Positions 6,225 through 12,591 of a stretch of DNA of 17,050 bases are shown here, piece after piece. Both the position numbers and the translations under genes were made by a program. Source of the stretch: CAZDAM01 sp964503595 (GTDB lineage Bacteria; Muiribacteriota; UBA6191); the NCBI GenBank assembly GCA_964503595.1, contig CAZDAM010000076.1:1-17050 (forward strand). The letters are read 5' to 3'. Position 1 is the first letter of the stretch. Every line of letters begins with the position of its first letter. The notes under the pieces are model-generated. The model ran no database searches and was not told the DNA's origin. It worked only from the letters and a program-made list of their open reading frames with translations.

Positions 6225-7565
6225 ATGGATGATCTTCTCAATTCCCTCGCCCACAGTCTGGACCATTTCCTCAGTGCCCTGAATGAGCCCTTTCTGCATG
6301 AGCCCGCACTCAGTGAAGAAGAAGGCCGGAAACAGATTCTTACCGATCTGCTCTGGCTGGCTTTTTACATCGCCTCAAGTGATGAAGAGCTTCACCGATT
6401 GGAATATGAACATATCCGCCAATGGGTTCAGACCATCCTTCAGGCATCCCAGGCTGAAGCATCCCAAACAGTCCGGGAATTTGTGAGTCAACATCATCCC
6501 ATGGAAAAAAAGGACCATCTGAAAGTCGTGGCCGCCTCCCTGAAGACGGCCCACCGCCTTGATGCCTGGGATCAGGCCAATGGTGGCAGCCTCGCCCGTC
6601 ACTACCGCCTGATTCTGATTCGTTCCATCAATGAAATCGCCAAATCCGATCGTAAAGTGGACACGGAAGAAATCCGCAGGATCCGTCAGATTACAGATCT
6701 GCTTCTGGGCAAGAATGAACCTCTGGAAGCTCATGCTGAAGTCATTGATCGGCCAAAGCTCTCCCGCAGCGGCGAACCAATGGAAGAGCTGGAAAATCTG
6801 GTTGGCCTGAATTCCGTGAAAGAGGCCGTCCGCAATCTGGTGAATTTTCTGAAAGTCCAGAAAGCCCGAAGGGATCAGGGGCTGAGTGTTCTGCCTGTTT
6901 CCCATCACATGGTTTTCACCGGAAACCCCGGTACAGGCAAGACTACAGTGGGCCGAATTCTGGCCAGCATCTACAAGGATGTCGGACTGTTGAGCAAAGG
7001 TCATCTGATTGAAACCGACCGCTCTGGCCTCGTGGTTGGCTATGTCGGTCAGACCGCAACCAGAACCCGTGAAGTCGTGGAATCCGCATTGGGAGGAGTC
7101 CTTTTCATTGATGAAGCCTACACCCTCGCCGGCAAGGACAATGACTTCGGCCAGGAAGCCATTGATACCCTGATGAAATTCATGGAAGACCACAGAGACA
7201 ATCTGGTCGTCATTGTTGCCGGCTACGCCGATCGGATGAAGACCTTCATTGATTCCAATCCAGGGCTTCGCTCCCGCTTTACAGAATATCTCGATTTTCC
7301 GGACTATGCCGACAACGAACTGGAACTGATATTTCGCCGCCTTTGTGAAAAGCACCAGTACACTCTGGGAGAAGGTGCATCCGATGCCCTGAAGCAGATC
7401 CTGCATGGAATTGAACGGGGAGAAGGCTTTGGCAATGGTCGTTTCGTACGCAATCTGTTTGAAGATGCCATTCGGGCCCAGGCCAACCGGATTGCCGGAC
7501 TCAAAGCTGCCGATCTTCTGACCCTGACAACTCTGGTCGGAGAAGACATCCGAAAGTCCTTCTGA
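6225..7565 (+). CDS. CbxX/SpoVK-type AAA+ ATPase with TerB-like N-terminal domain
   Basis: Cytoplasmic AAA+ ATPase of 446 residues. The N-terminal 150 residues are helical with two acidic motifs (FYIASSDEELHRLE and IAKSDRKVDTEEI), the pattern of TerB-like domains. The ATPase has LENLVGLNSVKEAVRNLV at its entry, Walker A GNPGTGKT at 233-240, the pore-loop region around SGLVVGYVGQTA, Walker B GGVLFIDEAY starting at 290, and the arginine-finger motif LRSRF. This is the CbxX/CfxQ family, whose members remodel other proteins (for example Rubisco activation in autotrophs, EccA in type VII secretion). No Rubisco or type VII gene is nearby, so the client is unknown. I chose the ATG at 6225; an in-frame TTG at 6189 would add 12 residues. 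Neither has a good Shine-Dalgarno. The wecB start follows 4 bases after the stop, so they are probably cotranscribed. Confidence 0.88.
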   Translation: MDDLLNSLAHSLDHFLSALNEPFLHEPALSEEEGRKQILTDLLWLAFYIASSDEELHRLEYEHIRQWVQTILQASQAEASQTVREFVSQHHPMEKKDHLKVVAASLKTAHRLDAWDQANGGSLARHYRLILIRSINEIAKSDRKVDTEEIRRIRQITDLLLGKNEPLEAHAEVIDRPKLSRSGEPMEELENLVGLNSVKEAVRNLVNFLKVQKARRDQGLSVLPVSHHMVFTGNPGTGKTTVGRILASIYKDVGLLSKGHLIETDRSGLVVGYVGQTATRTREVVESALGGVLFIDEAYTLAGKDNDFGQEAIDTLMKFMEDHRDNLVVIVAGYADRMKTFIDSNPGLRSRFTEYLDFPDYADNELELIFRRLCEKHQYTLGEGASDALKQILHGIERGEGFGNGRFVRNLFEDAIRAQANRIAGLKAADLLTLTTLVGEDIRKSF

Positions 7566-7569
7566 ATCC

Positions 7570-8685
7570 ATGAAAATCCTGAGCATTTTCGGAACCCGCC
7601 CAGAAGCTGTCAAAATGGCTCCTGTTGTCCACGCCCTCAATCAGTCGAAGCGAATTTCCCACAAGGTCTGCGTAACAGCCCAGCACCGGGAAATGCTGGA
7701 TTCCGTTCTGAAAATCTTTGATATTCAGCCCGATTTTGACCTGAATATCATGAAAACAGCCCAAAGCCTGGAACAGATTACGGCTTCCATTCTTCACGAA
7801 CTCAGCGCCGTCTTAAAACAGGAAAAGCCGGATCGAATTCTGGTCCACGGAGATACAGCCACAACCTTCACCGCTTCCCTGGCAGCTTTTTACCAGAAAA
7901 TCCCCATCGGACACGTTGAAGCCGGACTTCGCACGCAAAACCTTTATTCACCATGGCCTGAGGAAGGCAATCGAAAGCTGACATCGGCTCTTGCTGATCT
8001 TCACTTTGCTCCTACGGACACAACCCGGCAGAACCTGCTTTTGGAAAATATCGCCAAAGACAGAATTCATGTCACCGGGAATACAGTGATTGATGCCATT
8101 TTATGGGCCCGCCAGAAAATTGACACCAGCCCAGATTTGAAAACCCGGCTCAATCAGTCTCTGCCCCCTCTTTCAACCGGCAAACGCCAGATTCTGATTA
8201 CCGGACATCGCCGGGAAAACTTCGGAGGAGGGCTTCAGCAGATCTGTGAGGCCATCAGGACTCTGGCCCAGGATTCATCCCTTCAGATTATCTACCCTGT
8301 TCATCTCAACCCCCAGGTTCAAAAGCCGGTATATTCCCTGCTTGATGGACTTGATAACGTCCACCTTCTCCCCCCTCAGGATTATCTCCCCTTTGTCGAG
8401 CTTCTTGGGCGAACCCATATCCTGCTCACCGATTCCGGGGGACTTCAGGAAGAGGCTCCGGCCCTGGGAATTCCAACGCTTTTGATGCGGGAAACCACAG
8501 AAAGACCTGAAGCCATTGAAGCCGGGACAGTCAAAATGGTTGGAACCGATGCCGGACGTCTGGTTTCCGAGACCCGCCACCTTCTGGAAAACCCGGATGC
8601 CTGGCAGAAAATGGCCGATAGCATCAACCCTTACGGCAATGGTGATTCCTCCCAAAAAATCCTTCTGGCTCTGGAGAACGAGTAG
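7570..8685 (+). CDS. wecB: UDP-N-acetylglucosamine 2-epimerase (non-hydrolysing)
   Basis: Interconverts UDP-GlcNAc and UDP-ManNAc, supplying ManNAc-type sugars for surface polysaccharides. It has 371 residues, a normal length. The signature GTRPEAVKMAPV is at the N-terminus. Residues equivalent to the E. coli catalytic set occupy the same numbers: D95 (HGDTATT), E117 (GHVEAGLRT), E131 (PWPEEGNR) and H213 (TGHRREN). The UDP-binding end has LTDSGGLQEEAP and RETTERPEAIEAGT. The start ATG lies 4 bases after the AAA gene and has no separate Shine-Dalgarno, which suggests translational coupling. No other polysaccharide genes are adjacent, so this epimerase may serve a pathway encoded elsewhere. Confidence 0.95.
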   Translation: MKILSIFGTRPEAVKMAPVVHALNQSKRISHKVCVTAQHREMLDSVLKIFDIQPDFDLNIMKTAQSLEQITASILHELSAVLKQEKPDRILVHGDTATTFTASLAAFYQKIPIGHVEAGLRTQNLYSPWPEEGNRKLTSALADLHFAPTDTTRQNLLLENIAKDRIHVTGNTVIDAILWARQKIDTSPDLKTRLNQSLPPLSTGKRQILITGHRRENFGGGLQQICEAIRTLAQDSSLQIIYPVHLNPQVQKPVYSLLDGLDNVHLLPPQDYLPFVELLGRTHILLTDSGGLQEEAPALGIPTLLMRETTERPEAIEAGTVKMVGTDAGRLVSETRHLLENPDAWQKMADSINPYGNGDSSQKILLALENE

Positions 8686-8712
8686 GGATGGAATGGCAGT
8701 TCCTTCTGGAAA

Positions 8713-9000
8713 TTAGGCTAACTCTATTTTCAACTCCCGGCCAACTACTTTTGCCGCCTTAATCATTGTATCAAGCTGGATACGAGGGTTTTCTGGATCA
8801 AGGATCCGATCCAATTGTGCCCTGCTTGTATTCATCTGCCTGGCCATCTGACTTTTGCTCAAGCGCTTCTGATTCATCGCTTCCATAAGCTGCCAGGCAA
8901 GCACACGTTTTATTGCAATCGCTATAGTTTCCTGATAGCAGTTTTCTTCTTTGAGAAAGTCCTCAAAAGAAGATCCTACATGTCCTTTTTCTTCTCTCAT
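8713..9000 (-). CDS. HigA-like antitoxin, XRE-type helix-turn-helix protein
   Basis: DNA-binding antitoxin of 95 residues. It begins with a short acidic arm (SFEDFLKEENCYQETIAIAI), then a helix (KRVLAWQLMEAMNQKRLSKS) and a helix-turn-helix at about 47-67 (SKSQMARQMNTSRAQLDRIL), followed by DPENPRIQLDTMIKAAKVVG. This is the architecture of XRE antitoxins paired with Gp49/RelE-like toxins. Its ATG overlaps the TGA of the upstream toxin fragment by 4 bases (ATGA at 8997-9000), giving the toxin-first order typical of higBA. It would normally bind the toxin and repress the operon promoter, which here lies in or beyond the N gap. It is convergent with wecB, 27 bases away. Confidence 0.8.
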   Translation of the reverse strand: MREEKGHVGSSFEDFLKEENCYQETIAIAIKRVLAWQLMEAMNQKRLSKSQMARQMNTSRAQLDRILDPENPRIQLDTMIKAAKVVGRELKIELA

Positions 9001-9083
9001 AAAAGCCCTGCTTTTCGTTTTCGTGCCGTCTCCAGCTCTGATTTTGGGGTTTTCTGGCTCTTCTTGATAAAACCATGCAACAG
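8997..9083 (-). CDS. Gp49/HigB-like toxin, C-terminal fragment interrupted by the assembly gap
   Basis: Twenty-eight codons run from the gap edge to the TGA at 8997-8999 in one open frame. They contain LLHGFIKKSQKTP and ELETARKRKAG, the characteristic C-terminal strand and helix of phage-derived Gp49-like (RelE/HigB family) mRNA-cleaving toxins, where the usual form is LLHxFIKKTxKTPxxE. The order toxin then antitoxin with a 4-base overlap fits. A full toxin is about 100-120 residues, so 70-90 residues are missing. The right flank of the gap (9184-9278) shows no minus-strand sequence that looks like a Gp49 N-terminus, so the real gap is probably longer than 100 bases, or the gene is truncated. 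Confidence 0.65.
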   Translation of the reverse strand: MLHGFIKKSQKTPKSELETARKRKAGLL

Positions 9084-9183
9084 NNNNNNNNNNNNNNNNN
9101 NNNNNNNNNNNNNNNNNNNNNNNNNNNNNNNNNNNNNNNNNNNNNNNNNNNNNNNNNNNNNNNNNNNNNNNNNNNNNNNNNNN
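9084..9183. other. Assembly gap (100 N)
   Basis: Exactly 100 consecutive N. This round number is a common placeholder for a scaffold join of unknown size. It hides the 5' part of the toxin gene and any promoter region between it and the plus-strand gene that starts at 9279. Any reading frame drawn through it is meaningless. Confidence 0.97.
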
Positions 9184-9278
9184 TCAATCCGGGGCCATCA
9201 TCACACCCCCTGCAACTTCTCCCTGATTTTTCCGTAGTGTCTGCAACGTCGGATCTTTTCTTCCTGCCCGGAATTTTT

Positions 9279-11345
9279 ATGAAAATCACAAAATCCTTCT
9301 TCCGCTCCCTAGCCCTGGCAAGCATTCTGCTTCCCTCCAGTTTCCTTCAGGCTGGCCCTGTTGCTGAAAAATGGTCCGAGCTGAAAAATTCGCTTGAGCC
9401 AGCCAAAATTGAACAGAAAATCAAAGACAAGATCACTTCCCTTGATATTGGCTTTGATCTCGATCTGATCGATCTGGATCTGTTTGATGGAGCCGGACTT
9501 GCTGCCAAATACCGTTACGAAGTTGAGCCCGGCTATCACGGCGACTGGTATACCAGAGTGGACAAATGGAAGGTCAGGGCCAAACTCAGCCCTGGTGATT
9601 TTCTGTCCGAGCATGACCTGCCGATTGGCTTCTCTGTTGAGAACAACGCCGAGTTTGTTTTTGTCCGCCAGTTCAAATCGCAGAAGGAAGCCCTGACTGC
9701 CAGACCTTACCATCCGGGAAGAACCCCGGTAAATGCAGAGCGCGCCCTTGAAAAACTGAATCCTGGAGACTTCGTAGCCATCCCCGCCCGCCTGAATCTT
9801 CTGATTTCCGCCAACCTCGGCGCCCAGTCCGGGGTCTTTCATGCCGGTCTTGGCACTCATTATCTTCTGAGTGGCGAATTTCAGGTCCAGGTATTCCGCC
9901 TTCCCGAAGACAAGGTCCGTCTCAAGCTGATTGCCCTAAGAAAACGTCAGCACGGAGCTTCCGGGAACGCCAAAATGGATTTTGAAATCTTTGGTGTTTC
10001 GATTGTCGACAAGCAGATCAAGAAATTCCTTGGACTGGATTTTGCCCAGGTTGGACTGGATAAGGAACAGGGCAATCTGTTTCTGATGGATTATGTTCTT
10101 GATCTGAAAACTGAAGAAGGTCGCGAAGCCTATAACCAGGTTTTAAACGGCAGCATCAGATTCAAGCAGGCCGAAGTCCTCAATCCCTTTCTTCAGAACA
10201 AGGAAGTGGAAGAAACCGTGCTGGCCAACCTGAGTATGGCCGAGGCCCTGCATGAGGAAGATCTGGAAAAACCCTCTGAGGAAAGGCGTGTAGAGCGTAT
10301 CTTCAAAGGTCTGAATGATTATGACCGGGTGTCTTCCCGCCTCAAACTGGGCCTGAGTCTGGCTCGCTTTGAAAACAAGAAAGCCTATACCCGAAACCGT
10401 ATGGCCTGGTATGACCAGAACGATCAGCGCCATGATTTTCTCTATCCGATTTACTCCCACGAGAAAAAACGAAGCTTCCTGTTTGGCGTCTTCAAGGCTC
10501 AGGAGCTTGAATCCTTCTCTGCTCTTTTCCCGACAGATTCAAATGGTTCCATTACCGGATTTTCTGATTACGGATACAGCTACGAACTGAAAGACAAGGC
10601 CTTTTTCGGTCACGAGCAGGAAGAGCTGAAGGAAAAGCTTTCCATTCTGCTTCCCAAAAATCACCCCATTGAATTTGGCGAATGGACGGAAGAAACCAAA
10701 CGGGAAAATGCCCGGGTCAAAGTGGAAGTTTTCCTGCATGAAAACGCCCTGCCCCATTTGAACGGATTAAGCGAAGATGATCTTTATCTTGGACTGGCAA
10801 GCCTCCTTCCCCGTCTTCAGAAACTGACTCTGAACAATCAGGGGGGCAAACCAGGAAGTCACCAGGCACGCCCCGGAGCCGGCTGGAAGGCATCCGATGC
10901 CAGAAAAACCGCCCATAAGGCCATGCTGAAACAAAACTACGACCGCTTCTGGCGCTCCATGTGCAAAATGGTGGAAAGGCTGGCGGAAATCCTTCAGGAT
11001 CAGCGTTTTGGTTCAGAGGAAAAAGTCGAGCAGCTCTTTGAACTCAGAAAGAACAGTGCGTTTGAAAAGCTCGGATTTGCCCTCCTGATTCGGATGCTTC
11101 CTGAAACCGAGCTGAAGCAACTGGTCTACGTTTCTTCTGACTGGGTGGCCTCAGGCACAAAAGGCTTTCACCTTCGCTTTGGGGAACACAGAAACAGCGC
11201 CCTTTATGAAGAACTCAAATGGGTAGAGTCCATTCTGAATGACAGAAGAACCGACCTGAACACTCTCCCCCCTCAAAACCCTGCTCAAGAAGAGCGTGAT
11301 GAGGCCAGACGCCAGCTGTTTGAAGAACTCTATGATGAACAATGA
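9279..11345 (+). CDS. Large secreted protein of unknown function
   Basis: I do not recognise this family. It has 688 residues from the ATG at 9279, where a clear signal peptide begins (KITKSFFRSLALASILLPSS), with likely cleavage after FLQA at about residue 26. The upstream open frame only runs into the N gap and is not coding. The mature N-terminus is helical (EKIEQ-type Lys/Glu repeats), then an Asp/Leu-rich stretch (DIGFDLDLIDLDLFDGAG), then beta-type sequence with Gly-Asp turns (RAKLSPGDFLSEHDLPIGF, LGAQSGVFHAGLGTHYLLSG). The C-terminal third is charged and helical (HKAMLKQNYDRFWRSMCKM) and ends in Glu/Arg-rich NPAQEERDEARRQLF. Only one Cys is evident in the mature protein and there is no second membrane segment, so periplasmic or outer-surface location is likely. 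A 34-codon ORF overlaps its stop. Confidence 0.8.
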   Translation: MKITKSFFRSLALASILLPSSFLQAGPVAEKWSELKNSLEPAKIEQKIKDKITSLDIGFDLDLIDLDLFDGAGLAAKYRYEVEPGYHGDWYTRVDKWKVRAKLSPGDFLSEHDLPIGFSVENNAEFVFVRQFKSQKEALTARPYHPGRTPVNAERALEKLNPGDFVAIPARLNLLISANLGAQSGVFHAGLGTHYLLSGEFQVQVFRLPEDKVRLKLIALRKRQHGASGNAKMDFEIFGVSIVDKQIKKFLGLDFAQVGLDKEQGNLFLMDYVLDLKTEEGREAYNQVLNGSIRFKQAEVLNPFLQNKEVEETVLANLSMAEALHEEDLEKPSEERRVERIFKGLNDYDRVSSRLKLGLSLARFENKKAYTRNRMAWYDQNDQRHDFLYPIYSHEKKRSFLFGVFKAQELESFSALFPTDSNGSITGFSDYGYSYELKDKAFFGHEQEELKEKLSILLPKNHPIEFGEWTEETKRENARVKVEVFLHENALPHLNGLSEDDLYLGLASLLPRLQKLTLNNQGGKPGSHQARPGAGWKASDARKTAHKAMLKQNYDRFWRSMCKMVERLAEILQDQRFGSEEKVEQLFELRKNSAFEKLGFALLIRMLPETELKQLVYVSSDWVASGTKGFHLRFGEHRNSALYEELKWVESILNDRRTDLNTLPPQNPAQEERDEARRQLFEELYDEQ

Positions 11346-11446
11346 GTCTTCAGGCTCTGACATCTTTTCTACCTGAAAAACTCGGCTTTAGTCCAAAGAC
11401 GCTTCTTCGTGAATCCGAATGGACCCACGTCCAGGATGGCCAGTGA
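11342..11446 (+). CDS. Short ORF overlapping the end of the secreted-protein gene
   Basis: A 34-residue ORF starts in an ATGA overlap with the preceding stop and reads MSLQALTSFLPEKLGF then SPKTLLRESEWTHVQDGQ. Its codon use resembles the neighbours. A second ORF (11436-11519, MASDTDFISSVAEQAQKEDE) overlaps it in another frame and, past a TGA, stays open to about 11625. This looks more like the start of a gene broken by frameshift and stop than a finished small protein. No family is recognised. A coupled small peptide remains possible. Confidence 0.3.
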   Translation: MSLQALTSFLPEKLGFSPKTLLRESEWTHVQDGQ

Positions 11447-11572
11447 TACCGATTTTATCAGTTCTGTGGCCGAACAGGCTCAGAAAGAGGATGAAATCTG
11501 TACCAGAAAGATGTTTTGAAAGCAGTTTCAACACTGGCTGACCGGGAATTCCAAGCCTCTGAACCACGACCT

Positions 11573-11602
11573 AAAAAAAATGTCTGAAGACCCACCACAG
11601 AC
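11573..11602 (-). terminator. Probable rho-independent terminator after the glutathione peroxidase gene
   Basis: Read on the minus strand, GTCTG (11598-11602) and CAGAC (11582-11586) form a 5-bp stem with an 11-base loop, followed by A and eight T (11573-11581). It begins 18 bases beyond the gene's TAG at 11621-11623. The stem is short, but the T-run and position are good. It would end the long minus-strand transcription unit. Confidence 0.5.
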
Positions 11603-11620
11603 TCAGAGATCATATCAGAC

Positions 11621-12112
11621 CTAATCTTTTTCGCTGAGCAGAAGACGAATTTTATCTTCAAATTCCAAAGGCGTCTCTGTCGGCCCAAAACGATACCGAA
11701 TCTCACCATTACGGCTAATCAGGAATTTGGTGAAATTCCATTTGATGAATCCCTGGACTTCTTCAGGCTGTTCTTCGGAAGTCATCCAGGCAAAGAGAGG
11801 GTTCATATCCGGCCAGAGCATGGAAGACTTTTCCGCCATGGGAAAATCAATCATGAACATGTCTTCATAAGAGCAGAGAATCGTTTCTGAATCTCCCGGT
11901 TCCTGAAACAGAAAGCTGTTGGAAGGAAAGCCAAGCACCTGAAGTCCTTCATCCATGTACTTCTCCCAGAGCTTCTGCAGATCCGTCATCTGGGGAGTAA
12001 ATCCGCATTTGCGGGCAATGTTTGCAATCAGAAGAACTTTTCCCCGGTAATCCGCAAGATTCAGTTTAGTTCCCTGAAGAGTCCGAAAAGAGAAATCATA
12101 GATGGATGACAT
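11621..12112 (-). CDS. gpx: Glutathione peroxidase family thiol peroxidase
   Basis: Reduces hydrogen peroxide or lipid hydroperoxides; bacterial members without selenocysteine usually use thioredoxin. It has 163 residues. The peroxidatic Cys is C36 in NIARKCGFTP. Q70 lies in FQEPG, and W125-N126 in KWNFTKFLI complete the catalytic tetrad. The family FPCNQFGGQEPG segment reads FPSNSFLFQEPG here, so the CNQF Cys is Ser, but C80 (ETILCSYED) sits where the resolving Cys of two-Cys enzymes is expected. No signal peptide, so it is cytoplasmic. I chose the ATG at 12112, with GGAAG just upstream; an in-frame ATG at 12130 would add six residues. It is the last gene of the minus-strand run, 37 bases after the lipoprotein gene. 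Confidence 0.9.
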   Translation of the reverse strand: MSSIYDFSFRTLQGTKLNLADYRGKVLLIANIARKCGFTPQMTDLQKLWEKYMDEGLQVLGFPSNSFLFQEPGDSETILCSYEDMFMIDFPMAEKSSMLWPDMNPLFAWMTSEEQPEEVQGFIKWNFTKFLISRNGEIRYRFGPTETPLEFEDKIRLLLSEKD

Positions 12113-12149
12113 GCTTCCATTATGAAACATCCCGGCAAGACCTGCAAAC

Positions 12150-12590
12150 TCAGTTCCCCTTTGAGGGCTGAAATTCCGGCAAATCCTGGCCGCTTGGGAG
12201 CTGATTGGGGTCTGCCAGCTGAATTTTCCAGTGACCGTCACGATCAAGTTCTGCCAGCATGATCTGTTCCCCCTGCTCACTTTGAAACACAATGCGGACA
12301 AGCTGATGGCGACGAATGGGCTCCACACGCAAAAATCTGGGTTTGACCCGGGCTGTATCTTCTCTGAAACGCTTTAAACCATTTTCAACGCTGCCGTGTC
12401 TGGTGATGAATTCCTGCTTCAGTTCTTCAAAACTTCGGGAATCCAGACACGCCTGAAGACGTGCCAGATCTCCTTTTTGGGATGCTTCCACAAAAGAGCG
12501 GAAAGTTTTTTCAGGAGTACTGTCCTTCTTGCAGCCAACCGTAAAAAATGAGGCCAGAGAAAAAAAGAAGAAAAACATCAAAGGTTTCAA
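12150..12590 (-). CDS. Small lipoprotein, unknown function
   Basis: A 146-residue exported protein. The N-terminus MKPLMFFFFFSLASFFTVGC is a lipoprotein signal with Cys20 as the likely lipidation site; the -3 position is Thr rather than Leu, so the lipobox is imperfect. The mature part begins KKDSTPEKTFRSFVEASQKG and DLARLQACLDSRSFEEL, then has a strand-rich C-terminal half (LVRIVFQSEQGEQIMLAELD, DGHWKIQLADP). This pattern resembles NTF2-like/DUF4878-type lipoproteins, but I cannot confirm the family. The start is a TTG at 12590 one base after the upstream stop: AGGGG lies 6 bases before it, and it supplies the basic Lys2. The in-frame ATG at 12578 lacks both. It belongs to the same operon as its neighbours. 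Confidence 0.75.
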   Translation of the reverse strand: MKPLMFFFFFSLASFFTVGCKKDSTPEKTFRSFVEASQKGDLARLQACLDSRSFEELKQEFITRHGSVENGLKRFREDTARVKPRFLRVEPIRRHQLVRIVFQSEQGEQIMLAELDRDGHWKIQLADPNQLPSGQDLPEFQPSKGN

Positions 12591-12591
12591 A

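Noticed and set aside
6375..7640. 421-codon minus-strand ORF
   Set aside because: It is opposite the AAA+ ATPase gene, which carries intact Walker motifs; the antisense frame is long only because of the codon pattern of the real gene.
9075..9278. Extension of the secreted-protein frame upstream through the N gap
   Set aside because: The frame crosses unknown bases; a signal peptide starts exactly at the ATG at 9279 and the preceding residues look non-coding.
11517..11519. In-frame TGA considered as a selenocysteine codon
   Set aside because: The surrounding ORF has no recognised selenoprotein motif, no convincing downstream SECIS-like hairpin was seen, and the region overlaps a terminator of the opposite strand.
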